DNA from: an uncultured Lactobacillus sp. | Lineage (GTDB): Bacteria; Bacillota; Bacilli; Lactobacillales; Lactobacillaceae | Direction of reading: 5' to 3' | DNA: 64,000 nt | Assembly: GCA_910587695.1 (NCBI GenBank) | Contig: CAJUNC010000004.1 | Location: forward strand, 22,975-86,974 | In this document: positions 43,777 to 52,598 of the stretch, in pieces | Layout of the letters: each line of letters opens with the position of its first letter | Position numbering within the stretch: the first letter of the stretch is position 1 | Notes under the pieces: model-generated | The model's database searches: none | Told to the model about the DNA's origin: nothing | The model's input: only the letters and a program-made list of their open reading frames with translations | Position numbers and translations under genes: made by a program

Positions 43777-44007
43777 ATGGCTTTAGATCTATATACCAAA
43801 GATAACTGCATCCAATGCAAGATGACCAAGAAGTTTTTAATGGAGAATAATATTGAATTTGGAGAACATAATATCTCCGATCATCCAGAATATATCAACT
43901 ACCTAAAAGAAAAGGGGTTACGCACAGTTCCAGTATTAGAACAAGATCACGCACCGATCATCAACGGTTTCCGACCTGATCTCTTAAAGAAGCTGGCAGC
44001 TCAATGA
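43777..44007 (+). CDS. nrdH: NrdH glutaredoxin-like redoxin
   Basis: A 76-residue redoxin that supplies electrons to the class Ib ribonucleotide reductase and is itself reduced by thioredoxin reductase. The redox motif CIQCKMTKKFL (C12-C15) and the conserved TVPVLEQD segment with cis-proline are present, as is the NGFRPDLL end typical of NrdH. AGAAGGGG precedes the ATG. It is the first gene of nrdHIEF, downstream of two NrdR-like boxes; its stop overlaps the nrdI start (ATGA). Confidence 0.95.
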   Translation: MALDLYTKDNCIQCKMTKKFLMENNIEFGEHNISDHPEYINYLKEKGLRTVPVLEQDHAPIINGFRPDLLKKLAAQ

Positions 44008-44378
44008 AAATAATCTATTTTAGCGTCACCGGGCAGACCCGACGCTTCATCAAAAAACTTGGGCCTACCGTCGATGCCACTGAGATCGATCCGGTGGACC
44101 CACTTTTTATGGTAAATGAACCATTCGTCTTGATCGTACCGACCTACGAAGATGAGATCACTTACCCTGTGACTGAATTTTTAGAATACGCAAATAACGC
44201 TGCATCATTAAAAGGGATCGTCGGGACCGGCAACCGTAATTTTGCAGAGTTATTTATTTTTACAGCCAAAAACTTGGCTAAAAAATTTAATGTTCCAGTG
44301 ATCTATTCATTTGAATTCAATGGAACACCCACAGACGTCCAAAATTTCAAGGAAGCGGTGAATAAACTTGAGTCTTAA
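44004..44378 (+). CDS. nrdI: NrdI flavodoxin-like protein
   Basis: A 124-residue flavodoxin-fold protein that carries FMN and activates the dimanganese cofactor of NrdF. Motifs: IIYFSVTGQTRRF at the N terminus (FMN phosphate loop), VPTYEDEITYPVT in the middle and GTGNRNFAELF. It overlaps nrdH by 4 bp and nrdE by 11 bp, so the operon is tightly coupled. Overlap on both sides leaves no room for separate control. Confidence 0.95.
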   Translation: MKIIYFSVTGQTRRFIKKLGPTVDATEIDPVDPLFMVNEPFVLIVPTYEDEITYPVTEFLEYANNAASLKGIVGTGNRNFAELFIFTAKNLAKKFNVPVIYSFEFNGTPTDVQNFKEAVNKLES

Positions 44379-46539
44379 AGATATCGATATCAATAACGTT
44401 ACGTACTACGACCTAAACAACCGAGTCAACATTCCTTTAAATGGTCAGATCCAACTCGACCAAGACAAGGCAGCTTTAAACGCCTTTTTCAAGGAAAATG
44501 TCATTCCTAATACGATGACCTTTGCTTCACTTAAAGAACGCTTTGACTATTTGCTAGACAATAATTATCTTGAAACACAATTTATCCAAAAATACGATTT
44601 TGCCTTTATTGAAAAGCTCTATGCGCAATTAGAAGCAGCTGATTTTCGTTTCAAGACCTTTATGGCAGCTTACAAGTTTTACACCCAATATGCGCTAAAA
44701 ACTGATGATGGCAGTTATTACTTGGAAAGCTTCATCGATCGAGCCGCGATCAATGCTTTGTACTTTGCTGACGGTGATGAACAATTAGCGCTTCAACTAG
44801 CCGATGAGATCGTTCACCAACGCTATCAACCAGCAACTCCAAGCTTTTTGAATGCAGGACGTGCTAGACGTGGTGAATTGGTTTCTTGTTTTGTTTTACA
44901 AGTTACTGATGATATGAATTCGATCGGACGAGTGATCAACTCTGCACTTCAACTCTCACGGATCGGAGGCGGTGTCGGGATCACCTTGAGTAATCTTCGT
45001 TCAGCTGGAGCACCGATCAAAGGGATCAAGGGCGCTGCTTCTGGAGTCGTACCTGTCATGAAATTACTCGAAGATAGTTTTTCTTACTCCAATCAGTTAG
45101 GTCAACGTCAAGGCGCTGGTGTCGTTTATCTAAATGTTTTCCATCCCGATATCATCGACTTCTTAGCTTCCAAAAAAGAAAATGCCGACGAAAAGATCCG
45201 GGTCAAGACACTATCTTTAGGTGTGCTTGTACCCGATAAGTTCTACGAATTAGCCAAGCAAAACGCTGATATGTATCTCTTTGATCCATATGATGTCGAA
45301 AGAAAATACGGTACTCCTTTCTCTTACGTCGATATTACCGCAGAATACGATAACTTGGTCAACGATCCTGATATCGCTAAAAAGAAGATCCCCGCTCGCT
45401 TGCTCGAAGAAGAGATCTCAAAATTACAACAAGAATCTGGCTATCCTTATGTTGTCAATGTCGATACCGCTAATAAGGCTAACCCGATCAAAGGTAAGAT
45501 CATCACCAGCAACCTTTGCTCTGAGATCTTGCAAGTTCAAACACCATCTTTAGTCAACAATCAACAAGGTTATGATGTTTTAGGAACTGATATCAGCTGT
45601 AACTTGGGCTCGACCAATATCGCTAACTTGATGGGATCTCCTGATTTTGGTCAGTCTGTCGAAGCCATGACACGGGCTTTGACCTTTGTGACCGATCACT
45701 CAGAAATCGATGTCGTACCATCTGTGCAACACGGTAACCGCCAAGCGCACACGATCGGTCTAGGCGCTATGGGCTTACACGCCTTTTTAGCTAAAAACCA
45801 AATGCACTATGGCTCACCAGAAGCTTTGGAATTCACCAGCTTATACTTCATGTTGCTCAACTACTGGACCTTAGTTGCTTCCAATAAGATCGCTAAAGAA
45901 CGCCAAACTAGCTTTGTTGGTTTTGAAGAAAGTGATTACGCTAATGGTAAATACTTCACTAAGTATTTGACCACAGACTTTACACCACATTCTGAAAAGG
46001 TCAAAGCGCTATTCAAAGATATCTTCATTCCAACTAAAGCTAATTGGGAAAAATTGAGTCAAGCAGTCAAACAAGATGGGCTTTACCATCAAAACCGCTT
46101 AGCCGTAGCACCAAATGGCTCGATCTCATATATCAACGATACGACTGCATCACTTCAGCCGATCATCAACAAGATCGAAGAACGCCAAGAAAGAAAGATC
46201 GGTAAAATTTATTATCCCGCACCATATCTTTCAAACGAAACTTTACCATACTACACTTCGGCTTACGATCTAGACATGCGTAAAGTGATCGATACTTATG
46301 CAGCCGCACAACAACACGTTGATCAAGGAATGAGTTTAACGCTCTTTATGCGTTCCTCGATCCCAACTGGACTCTATGAATGGAAAAATGGGCGGACTGA
46401 TAAGATGACGACCCGTGACCTCTCGATCCTACGTAACTATGCTCACCACAAACAGATCAAATCGATCTACTATGTCCGCACATTCACTGATACCCAAGAT
46501 GAAGTCGGGGTCAACGAATGCGAAAGCTGTGTAATTTAG
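44368..46539 (+). CDS. nrdE: Class Ib ribonucleoside-diphosphate reductase, alpha subunit
   Basis: A 723-residue catalytic subunit that reduces ribonucleoside diphosphates to deoxyribonucleotides for DNA synthesis. Typical elements: N-terminal region beginning MSLKDIDINNVTYYDL, active-site Cys in SCFVLQ, the CNLGSTNIAN segment, the finger loop LTSLCSEI-like region (SNLCSEILQV) and the C-terminal redox pair CESC. The class Ib type lacks the ATP-cone of class Ia. The start is TTG 44368, behind AAGGAAG inside nrdI; no ATG is near. It is part of nrdHIEF with nrdF 15 bp downstream. Regulation by NrdR is predicted from the boxes upstream of nrdH. Confidence 0.97.
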   Translation: MSLKDIDINNVTYYDLNNRVNIPLNGQIQLDQDKAALNAFFKENVIPNTMTFASLKERFDYLLDNNYLETQFIQKYDFAFIEKLYAQLEAADFRFKTFMAAYKFYTQYALKTDDGSYYLESFIDRAAINALYFADGDEQLALQLADEIVHQRYQPATPSFLNAGRARRGELVSCFVLQVTDDMNSIGRVINSALQLSRIGGGVGITLSNLRSAGAPIKGIKGAASGVVPVMKLLEDSFSYSNQLGQRQGAGVVYLNVFHPDIIDFLASKKENADEKIRVKTLSLGVLVPDKFYELAKQNADMYLFDPYDVERKYGTPFSYVDITAEYDNLVNDPDIAKKKIPARLLEEEISKLQQESGYPYVVNVDTANKANPIKGKIITSNLCSEILQVQTPSLVNNQQGYDVLGTDISCNLGSTNIANLMGSPDFGQSVEAMTRALTFVTDHSEIDVVPSVQHGNRQAHTIGLGAMGLHAFLAKNQMHYGSPEALEFTSLYFMLLNYWTLVASNKIAKERQTSFVGFEESDYANGKYFTKYLTTDFTPHSEKVKALFKDIFIPTKANWEKLSQAVKQDGLYHQNRLAVAPNGSISYINDTTASLQPIINKIEERQERKIGKIYYPAPYLSNETLPYYTSAYDLDMRKVIDTYAAAQQHVDQGMSLTLFMRSSIPTGLYEWKNGRTDKMTTRDLSILRNYAHHKQIKSIYYVRTFTDTQDEVGVNECESCVI

Positions 46540-46554
46540 TGAGGTATTTGGAAA

Positions 46555-47505
46555 ATGGAAAACTATAAAGCAATCAACTGGAACAATTTAGAAGACCAGA
46601 TCGATAAAGCAACTTGGGAAAAATTGACCGAACAATTTTGGTTAGATACTCGGATCCCGCTTTCAAATGACTTAGCCGATTGGCGAGAATTTTCTGAGGC
46701 TGATAAAGATGTCGTTGCTAAAGTCTTTGGGGGCTTAACGTTATTAGATACTTTACAATCTCAAGATGGAATCGCGGCTCTTAAAAAAGATATCCGAACG
46801 CAACAAGAAGAAGCCGTCTTCAACAATATCGAGTTTATGGAATCGGTGCACGCCAAGAGTTACTCCTCGATCTTTTCAACTTTGAATACGCCTAAAGAGA
46901 TCGAAGAGATCTTTGCTTGGACTGATTCAAATGAGATCTTGCAATACAAAGCGCAAAAGATCAATGATATCTATCAAAACGGAACACCTTTACAAAAGAA
47001 AGTTGCTTCCGTATTCTTGGAAACATTTCTCTTTTACTCTGGTTTTTACACTCCACTCTATTGGTTAGGGCATAATAAACTCGCTAACGTAGCGGAGATC
47101 ATCAAGTTGATCTTGCGTGATGAATCTGTTCACGGAACTTATATTGGTTACAAGTTCCAATTGGGCTTTAACGAGTTAAGTGAAGTAAAACAAGAGGAAT
47201 TCAAAGGTTGGATGTATGAACTTTTGTATGATCTCTATGAAAATGAAGAAAAGTACACCCACCTTCTTTATGACCAAGTTGGCTGGGTCGATGATGTTTT
47301 GACTTTCTTACGCTATAATGCCAATAAAGCTTTGATGAATCTAGGGATGGATCCTCTCTTCCCAGATACTGCAGAAGATGTTAACCCTGTTGTTATGAAT
47401 GGGATCTCAACTTCGACTTCCAATCATGACTTCTTCTCCCAAGTTGGTAATGGTTACTTACTTGGAAACGTTGAAGCTATGCAAGACAGTGACTATGAAT
47501 TTTAA
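46555..47505 (+). CDS. nrdF: Class Ib ribonucleoside-diphosphate reductase, beta subunit
   Basis: A 316-residue radical-generating subunit. Metal ligands lie in the conserved helices (MESVHAKSYSSIF, about 93-105, and RDESVHGTYIGYKFQ, about 189-203), and the tyrosyl radical residue lies in the first of these. The C-terminal tail (NVEAMQDSDYEF) is the segment that docks on NrdE. In class Ib enzymes the cofactor is usually a dimanganese centre activated by NrdI. It is the last gene of nrdHIEF; transcription should end at palindrome copy D immediately after the stop. Confidence 0.97.
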   Translation: MENYKAINWNNLEDQIDKATWEKLTEQFWLDTRIPLSNDLADWREFSEADKDVVAKVFGGLTLLDTLQSQDGIAALKKDIRTQQEEAVFNNIEFMESVHAKSYSSIFSTLNTPKEIEEIFAWTDSNEILQYKAQKINDIYQNGTPLQKKVASVFLETFLFYSGFYTPLYWLGHNKLANVAEIIKLILRDESVHGTYIGYKFQLGFNELSEVKQEEFKGWMYELLYDLYENEEKYTHLLYDQVGWVDDVLTFLRYNANKALMNLGMDPLFPDTAEDVNPVVMNGISTSTSNHDFFSQVGNGYLLGNVEAMQDSDYEF

Positions 47506-47514
47506 TACCATATA

Positions 47515-47571
47515 AATGATAAGGGACCCATTATGATGTAAAAATACACATCATATGGGTCCCTTATCATT
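47515..47571. repeat. Long hairpin, palindrome family copy D (bidirectional terminator)
   Basis: Arms 47515-47539 and 47548-47571 pair with a single bulged T around an 8-base A-rich loop. The GATGT/ACATC inner stem and AGGGACC/GGTCCCT middle are shared with copies B and C. It lies just after nrdF, and the leftward 50-residue gene ends inside its right arm. Confidence 0.88.
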
Positions 47572-47719
47572 CACTATGAGTTGTATTTTTCTTGAGTGAT
47601 AAAAAGATCACTACTAAAGCACTAGGGTATTCACTGACTAAAATAACCAGACTATAGTTCGCTTGAACTAACACGATCTGCGTCAACGCTAAGCCTTTAG
47701 CAAATAAGTGTACGGTCAA
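47567..47719 (-). CDS. Small hydrophobic protein, 50 residues
   Basis: Start TTG 47719 preceded by AAGAGGG. The frame gives MTVHLFAKGLALTQIVLVQA, then NYSLVILVSEYPSALVVIFL and a KKNTTHSE tail: two short hydrophobic segments and a polar end, like a small membrane protein. A TG-extended -10 (TGCTATAAT) lies about 65 bp upstream, and several Ile codons are ATC after G-ending codons, as in neighbouring real genes. The frame continues open further upstream to 47770 but without a good start, so it could also be the tail of a broken longer gene. The stop codon lies within palindrome copy D. No family recognised. Confidence 0.5.
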   Translation of the reverse strand: MTVHLFAKGLALTQIVLVQANYSLVILVSEYPSALVVIFLSLKKNTTHSE

Positions 47720-47835
47720 GACCGCCCTCTTGTGGTCAAAATAGTTGCTAGATAAAATATTTTGATGTTTTTATGTATTTGTTATAGATTATAGCACAGG
47801 TCTTAAATTCACCAGGTCCATTCAATAAAAAATAG

Positions 47836-47857
47836 GCCTCAGCTAACAAACTGAGGC
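47836..47857 (-). terminator. Terminator after the broken small membrane protein gene
   Basis: GCCTCAG and CTGAGGC pair around an 8-base loop. An A-run at 47827-47833 gives a T-run leftward. Confidence 0.75.
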
Positions 47858-47863
47858 TAAGAT

Positions 47864-48046
47864 TTAAGAATTATATCCAAATACGACCATAAATATCATT
47901 CCATACACCATAAGCGAACTGATAAGGTTAAAAATCACAACAAGCCCTAGCTTAGCCAGAGACGACATTTTTTTAGTTTTGATCACAATGATCATAATAA
48001 CTTAACTTGCTACTAAAACAGTTAAGGGTGGTAAGAAAAATATCAC
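47864..48046 (-). pseudogene. Small two-helix membrane protein with in-frame stop
   Basis: From GTG 48046 the frame reads VIFFLPPLTVLVAS, hits TAA at 48002-48004, and continues in the same frame VIMIIVIKTKK, MSSLAKLGLVVIFNLISSL and VYGMIFMVVFGYNS to 47864. Without the stop it would be about 60 residues with two transmembrane helices separated by KTKK, a plausible small integral membrane protein. A restart at ATG 47995 would give 43 residues with one main helix. The locus has its own terminator and follows the mprF terminator. A single nonsense change is the simplest explanation; a real 43-residue gene is the alternative. Confidence 0.5.
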
Positions 48047-48053
48047 TTTGAGC

Positions 48054-48081
48054 AAAAAACATCCAGGCACACACCTGGATG
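48054..48081 (-). terminator. Terminator of mprF
   Basis: CATCCAGG and CCTGGATG (48060-48067, 48074-48081) pair. A-run 48054-48059 gives a leftward T-run. Confidence 0.88.
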
Positions 48082-48089
48082 CTTAATGT

Positions 48090-50675
48090 TTATTGTAAAA
48101 ATCTCGGTAAGAGCAAATTGCGTCTATTGCCCTTTTTGATATGCTTTTGGTTGACCGTCAACGTCACCAAGATCATCGCATCGACTAGCGAAGTCCGCTT
48201 CCGATAAGCCGTGTATTTAGCGCTCCATTTCGTAACATATTTGTTCTTATAGGAACGTAAACCTTGAAAAGCGTAGAAACGATCACCGTATTCAAAGATA
48301 AAACGTGCGACTCTTTCACCGATAAAACTAAAGCGTGATTCACCAACATTTGATAACGGAGCCATCCCCATATCAAAATACTCATATCCTTGTTCTTTAC
48401 CATATTCAAATAAACTGATAAAGATCTTATCCATGATCCCAGATGGTGCATCTTGGCTGTGACGCATCAGATCGATCGATAATGTCTTTTCATCCATCGG
48501 CATCATCGAAGCAAATGCGACTAGTTTACCTGACGCATCACGGATCAAACAGACTGGAGCTTCATTTAGGTAGGCTTCATCAAAGAATCCTAGTGAAAAG
48601 CCCTTTTCAACTTGTTTGCCTAACCAACTATCCGAGACAGCTTTAAGTTCAGCCATCAAATCATCAGTAAATGGGGGATCAGCAAAAGTAAATTCATAAC
48701 CTTCACGTTCAAATTTGTTCATCAAGGCACGTTGCGCCCGCCGCTTTTTACCTTGAAGCGTAAATTCACTGAGCTTGACCAAGCCTTCTTCACCTGTCTT
48801 GATAAAATCAAAACCATACTCATGCAGTAACATCGTGAAACTCTCATTTATCTCATAAAAGACCAATTGATAGTCATAATTATCCGCTTCTTGCATGAAC
48901 GCTTGGACAGCTTCTTGTAAATAATCATGATCTCCCACTGGTTCACCCATGATGATCAATTTATCGGTCTTGATCCGGTACATGAAAAAGAGTTTATCTT
49001 CACCATCTTCTGTGTAAAAATATAACTCTTTATCCTTCAAAAAGGCTAGGTGGCTTACTTCATTACCGCCAAATTTTTCGATCACCGCGCGCACACGTTC
49101 CTTATCAAAACCAGTATTTGCAAAAATGTCTTTACCACTGCACAAATAGTTGCTGATCAATAATAAGACACAAGCTGCGATCAATAAGCCGATAAAACCG
49201 GAAAGCCAGATACTTTGTGCAGGAAATAAAAAGATCGTTGGTACACGATGATGATGGATATAACTTGGTGAGTTGATAAACCCAACGATCGCATACAAGA
49301 AAAAGATCCCCGCAAAGATCGAGCCATCCACGATCCTTTTAGTGATCGAATAGCGTAGTTGTTTACGATAGAGCTCTTTACGTGACAAGATGACCATCAC
49401 TAAGATCACACCTAAAAAGATAGCTAAAGTTGGAGTATAGACACGCCACAAAGTATTAACGATCCCGATGCCTAAAACGATCAAGGTCGGCCAATACGCT
49501 TTTTTGACCTTAGCTTCGATCCCACGTGCCATCCCGATCAAGGCAAATGCAAATACGATATCGGTCAACTGGTTAATAAATAAAAAGGTGTACGGATATA
49601 GTTTTGCTAAAAATGAATTTGAATACGCCCAATTAGGAATAGCTGCTTCTAGTAACAATAAGATCCCAGAAACATATAGAAAGACGGTCAATAACATATG
49701 GGCCGTCTTTTGCAAGATCAACTTAGGGATCCCGTTTAACTTATGATTGACTTGACTACCTGCATAGTGGACAAAAAAGCTCAAGCCGATCCCAAAAGGA
49801 ATGATGTAATAGAACAAACGGAAAAACAACAGCCAGATCACAGCTTGCTCCGTAGTAACACCAAATGGTAATAATCCAAACATCATGAAGACATCAAATG
49901 AGCCTAACCCCCCTGGCACCATCGAGACGATCCCTAAGACCGAACCTGTAAAATACAACGCTAAAACTGCAGCGTAATTCGTATGTATTCCGAGTTGTTC
50001 ACCGATGAAGAGGAAAAATAACGCTGCAAAACCCCATTCTAACAATGAAGCTAAGATCAAGACCAGTTCTCTTTTTAAAGTCAGATCCTTAAAGAAATCT
50101 CCCTGCTTGAATTTAGTCGTTAGAAACAGGAGCGGAAAATACGATCCACCACCGATCAGCCATGGCCAATAGCCCTTTAAATGTGGTCCCAGATCAAAGC
50201 CAAAGATCAAACCTAGCGAGACCCAACAGTATAGCGATAGACCTGCTAATAAAAATAGTGCGATCTTGGATAACGCATAGACGACCTGCTTTTTACTAGC
50301 ATTTTTGTGATAAAAATCAGCCCGCAAAGCCGCACCTAAAAAGCCACCAAAACCAGCAATATTAGTCGCTGTATTAGTGATCCATCCACTGCGCAAGATG
50401 TACCACGGACTGTATTTATCCGGTAAAAATTTAACGATCGAAAAATCATACAACAGCATGGGACTGACTGCAATAATACCCGCACCAAGCATTAAAATAA
50501 CGCTAAACAGTGATTGATCAGCGAGTCCTTGTTTTACTTGATACCAATCGACCTCGCGAAAGATCTTTCCGATCTCAAAAGTTACAAAGATCAATACTGA
50601 AAGGACAAAAATTAATTTCAGGATGGTTGCTCTTTTTTCAACGAAGCTTTTCACCTGTTGAAATGTTTGCTTCAT
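48090..50675 (-). CDS. mprF: Phosphatidylglycerol lysyltransferase / flippase (MprF-like)
   Basis: An 861-residue bifunctional protein. The first about 520 residues form a polytopic flippase domain with about 14 hydrophobic segments (GGLGSFDVFMMFG is typical). The C-terminal about 320 residues are the cytosolic DUF2156/GNAT-like aminoacyltransferase (SDSWLGKQVEKGFSLGFFD, FIFEYGDRFYAFQGLRSYKNKY). It transfers lysine (or alanine) from tRNA to phosphatidylglycerol and moves the product outward, reducing sensitivity to cationic antimicrobial peptides. The promoter carries an extended -10 (TGGTATAAT) upstream. It is monocistronic, ending at its own hairpin. Confidence 0.94.
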   Translation of the reverse strand: MKQTFQQVKSFVEKRATILKLIFVLSVLIFVTFEIGKIFREVDWYQVKQGLADQSLFSVILMLGAGIIAVSPMLLYDFSIVKFLPDKYSPWYILRSGWITNTATNIAGFGGFLGAALRADFYHKNASKKQVVYALSKIALFLLAGLSLYCWVSLGLIFGFDLGPHLKGYWPWLIGGGSYFPLLFLTTKFKQGDFFKDLTLKRELVLILASLLEWGFAALFFLFIGEQLGIHTNYAAVLALYFTGSVLGIVSMVPGGLGSFDVFMMFGLLPFGVTTEQAVIWLLFFRLFYYIIPFGIGLSFFVHYAGSQVNHKLNGIPKLILQKTAHMLLTVFLYVSGILLLLEAAIPNWAYSNSFLAKLYPYTFLFINQLTDIVFAFALIGMARGIEAKVKKAYWPTLIVLGIGIVNTLWRVYTPTLAIFLGVILVMVILSRKELYRKQLRYSITKRIVDGSIFAGIFFLYAIVGFINSPSYIHHHRVPTIFLFPAQSIWLSGFIGLLIAACVLLLISNYLCSGKDIFANTGFDKERVRAVIEKFGGNEVSHLAFLKDKELYFYTEDGEDKLFFMYRIKTDKLIIMGEPVGDHDYLQEAVQAFMQEADNYDYQLVFYEINESFTMLLHEYGFDFIKTGEEGLVKLSEFTLQGKKRRAQRALMNKFEREGYEFTFADPPFTDDLMAELKAVSDSWLGKQVEKGFSLGFFDEAYLNEAPVCLIRDASGKLVAFASMMPMDEKTLSIDLMRHSQDAPSGIMDKIFISLFEYGKEQGYEYFDMGMAPLSNVGESRFSFIGERVARFIFEYGDRFYAFQGLRSYKNKYVTKWSAKYTAYRKRTSLVDAMILVTLTVNQKHIKKGNRRNLLLPRFLQ

Positions 50676-50710
50676 TTTTGTAAAACCCCCTCGTAATTTA
50701 TACTTTCTTA

Positions 50711-50719
50711 ATTATACCA
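50711..50719 (-). promoter_or_regulatory. Extended -10 promoter element of mprF
   Basis: On the leftward strand TGGTATAAT lies about 36 bp before the mprF start codon. No good -35 box is seen, as expected for TG-extended promoters. Confidence 0.6.
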
Positions 50720-50755
50720 TATGCCTCATTAAAAAAAGGCCACCCATAACAGAAC

Positions 50756-50831
50756 AGATGTCATTACGTTAAGAGGACTTGTATCAAATTTCAATTTAGA
50801 AATTCGATACAAGCCCTCTTTTTTGACATCT
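50756..50831. repeat. Long nested inverted repeat upstream of mprF
   Basis: Inner arms of 21 nt (50771-50791, 50800-50820) pair with two mismatches. Outer arms AGATGTCA (50756-50763) and TGACATCT (50824-50831) are exact. A T-run (50819-50824) lies on the rightward side, although both flanking genes run leftward. Confidence 0.75.
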
Positions 50832-50906
50832 ATGATTTTAATGGAGATCATTATAGTGTAGAGGTGGGCATTGTGAATATGGCACAATTGAAGGACCTTT
50901 TTGAAG

Positions 50907-51860
50907 TTATAAACTCCAGTCTTCCTTTGGTCCTATCGGTACGATCCCCGATGGATTTAAGTCTAATTGTCCGCGATAATGATGAACTTTGATATGCTCA
51001 AAGTTGACGGCATCTGCTACCCCTGGTGTATTATACAATTGACGAACATAGCGCCATAGATTAGGATAAGCGCTCAAAAGTTTAAGGTTACATTTGTATA
51101 GACCATAAAAGACGACATCAAAGCGCACTAAGAAAGTAAAGAGCTTCCAGTCAGTCTCAACTGGAACATTCCCAAGCAAATACGCTTGATCTTCCAAGCG
51201 CTGTTCCAGATCATCTAGCATCGTAAACACTTGCGCAACTGCTTGCTCATATTCAGTCTGTGTTTTAGCATCTTTAGTCGCATTGACCTTAGCATAAAAT
51301 GAATCACAATAAACATTTAATTCATCGATCTGGGCGCGTAAAGCCTTAGGATAATAATCAGTGTGATCTCCCGTCAGTTCATCAAAAGCTGACTCTAACA
51401 TTCGCATGATATCCGCTGATTCATTGTTGACGATCTGACCGGTTTGTTTATCAAACAAGACCGGTACACTAGCGATCCCAGTATAATCAGGTTTAGCTTT
51501 TGCGTAAACTTCAGGCAACGACTTAGCGTTGAAGATCGGATCAGCGATCGTGCCTGGAAAATCACTAAATTGCCATCCATCAGTGCCTAAGACGGGATCA
51601 ACAACTGACAAACTGATGTAGTCTTGCAATCCCTTGAGATCGCGCATCAATAACGCCCGACTTGCCCATGGACAACCATAAGAGACATACAGATGGTACC
51701 GACCTTTCTCAGCCTTAAAACCACCTTTGCCAGCTGGACCCGCTGATCCATCTGGTGTGATCCAATTGCGAAAACTTGGATCGACTTCAAGTTTTGTCCC
51801 TTCTTTTTGCAATTGTGCTAAACTCTTTTGGGTCCATTTACCCTTTACTAAAGTACCCAT
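50907..51860 (-). CDS. Glutathione S-transferase family protein (glutathionyl-hydroquinone reductase, YqjG/ECM4-like)
   Basis: A 317-residue protein of the Xi-class GST type. The redox motif GCPWA (cysteine about residue 60) follows YHLYVSY, matching the CPWA centre of glutathionyl-hydroquinone reductases, and the family helix NNESADIMRML lies near 140-150. Such enzymes use glutathione to reduce glutathionylated hydroquinones. Lactobacilli vary in glutathione content, so the physiological thiol is uncertain. The gene is leftward, preceded by a broken TMEM175-like gene, and followed by an unusual nested hairpin. It appears monocistronic; no signal peptide. Confidence 0.9.
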   Translation of the reverse strand: MGTLVKGKWTQKSLAQLQKEGTKLEVDPSFRNWITPDGSAGPAGKGGFKAEKGRYHLYVSYGCPWASRALLMRDLKGLQDYISLSVVDPVLGTDGWQFSDFPGTIADPIFNAKSLPEVYAKAKPDYTGIASVPVLFDKQTGQIVNNESADIMRMLESAFDELTGDHTDYYPKALRAQIDELNVYCDSFYAKVNATKDAKTQTEYEQAVAQVFTMLDDLEQRLEDQAYLLGNVPVETDWKLFTFLVRFDVVFYGLYKCNLKLLSAYPNLWRYVRQLYNTPGVADAVNFEHIKVHHYRGQLDLNPSGIVPIGPKEDWSL

Positions 51861-51883
51861 ATTTTATCCTCTTTTCTACATTA

Positions 51884-52370
51884 TTATATGCTCAAAATCA
51901 AACCTAAGACTTTAAGGGCGATATCATATGAGATCCACTTGCGTTCGTTCATAAAAAATGTCATCGCTTTATTATTCTCTGGGATCTCAGCTAACGAACG
52001 ATACATCAATGTATTAAATGTTGTTACTGCTAAAATGATCACACCATAAAAAACTTGTGCCACTTCATTGTAGAAATTTTGCGAAACTAAACTTGTTACA
52101 TACGGGAAAAATGATGAGAAAAAGAGTAAAAACATCGTATTCCACACGACTTTTGGTGAGATCTTCTTTATATCATGCCATCCTGTATGCATATTTACCC
52201 ACATGCCCCCTATCCAAAAGAAAGATAGCGCATAAGCAAAAAAACTAGTCCTTAATTCCCATATACTTTCAACAGTAACTGGCGATGGCTTTTCAAGATC
52301 TAAAAACTAAGATCGTCATAATGATCGCGATCACGGCATCTGTAAATGCTACTAAACGTTCTTTTGACAC
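51884..52370 (-). pseudogene. TMEM175-family (DUF1211) potassium channel-like protein, two frameshifts
   Basis: From GTG 52370 (Shine-Dalgarno CAGGAAC, TATAAT about 45 bp upstream) the first frame gives SKERLVAFTDAVIAIIMTIL, the RxxxFTD/FSD signature of TMEM175 channels, but it shifts at a run of five T near 52305. A second frame gives KPSPVTVESIWELRTSFFA and then ALSFFWIG, then a second shift near 52205. The third frame gives MWVNMHTGWHDIKKISPKVV and the remaining helices to 51884. Joined, the product is about 160 residues, slightly short of the usual 190-200. Two one-base indels explain it; sequencing error at homopolymers is possible. Confidence 0.75.
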
Positions 52371-52543
52371 GAACGTTCCTGCTTTTCAAAATATTATGAT
52401 CTTAAAATGCATTATAGCATATATATTTCACAAAATACATCACAAAAAATACTTGCTAAATGTATAAAATCCTTACCCACTTATTTAAAGCTTCTCTATA
52501 GTGGGCGCCTAAACGTTCATTATTAGAACAATGAATACACAAA

Positions 52544-52581
52544 AAAAAGACGTACCTCCAAAATAAGAGATACGTCTTTTT
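52544..52581 (-). terminator. Terminator of the rplJ-rplL operon
   Basis: AAAAAGACGTA and TACGTCTTTTT (52544-52554, 52571-52581) pair. A-run upstream gives leftward T's. Confidence 0.9.
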
Positions 52582-52598
52582 GATCAGCTGAGAAACTC

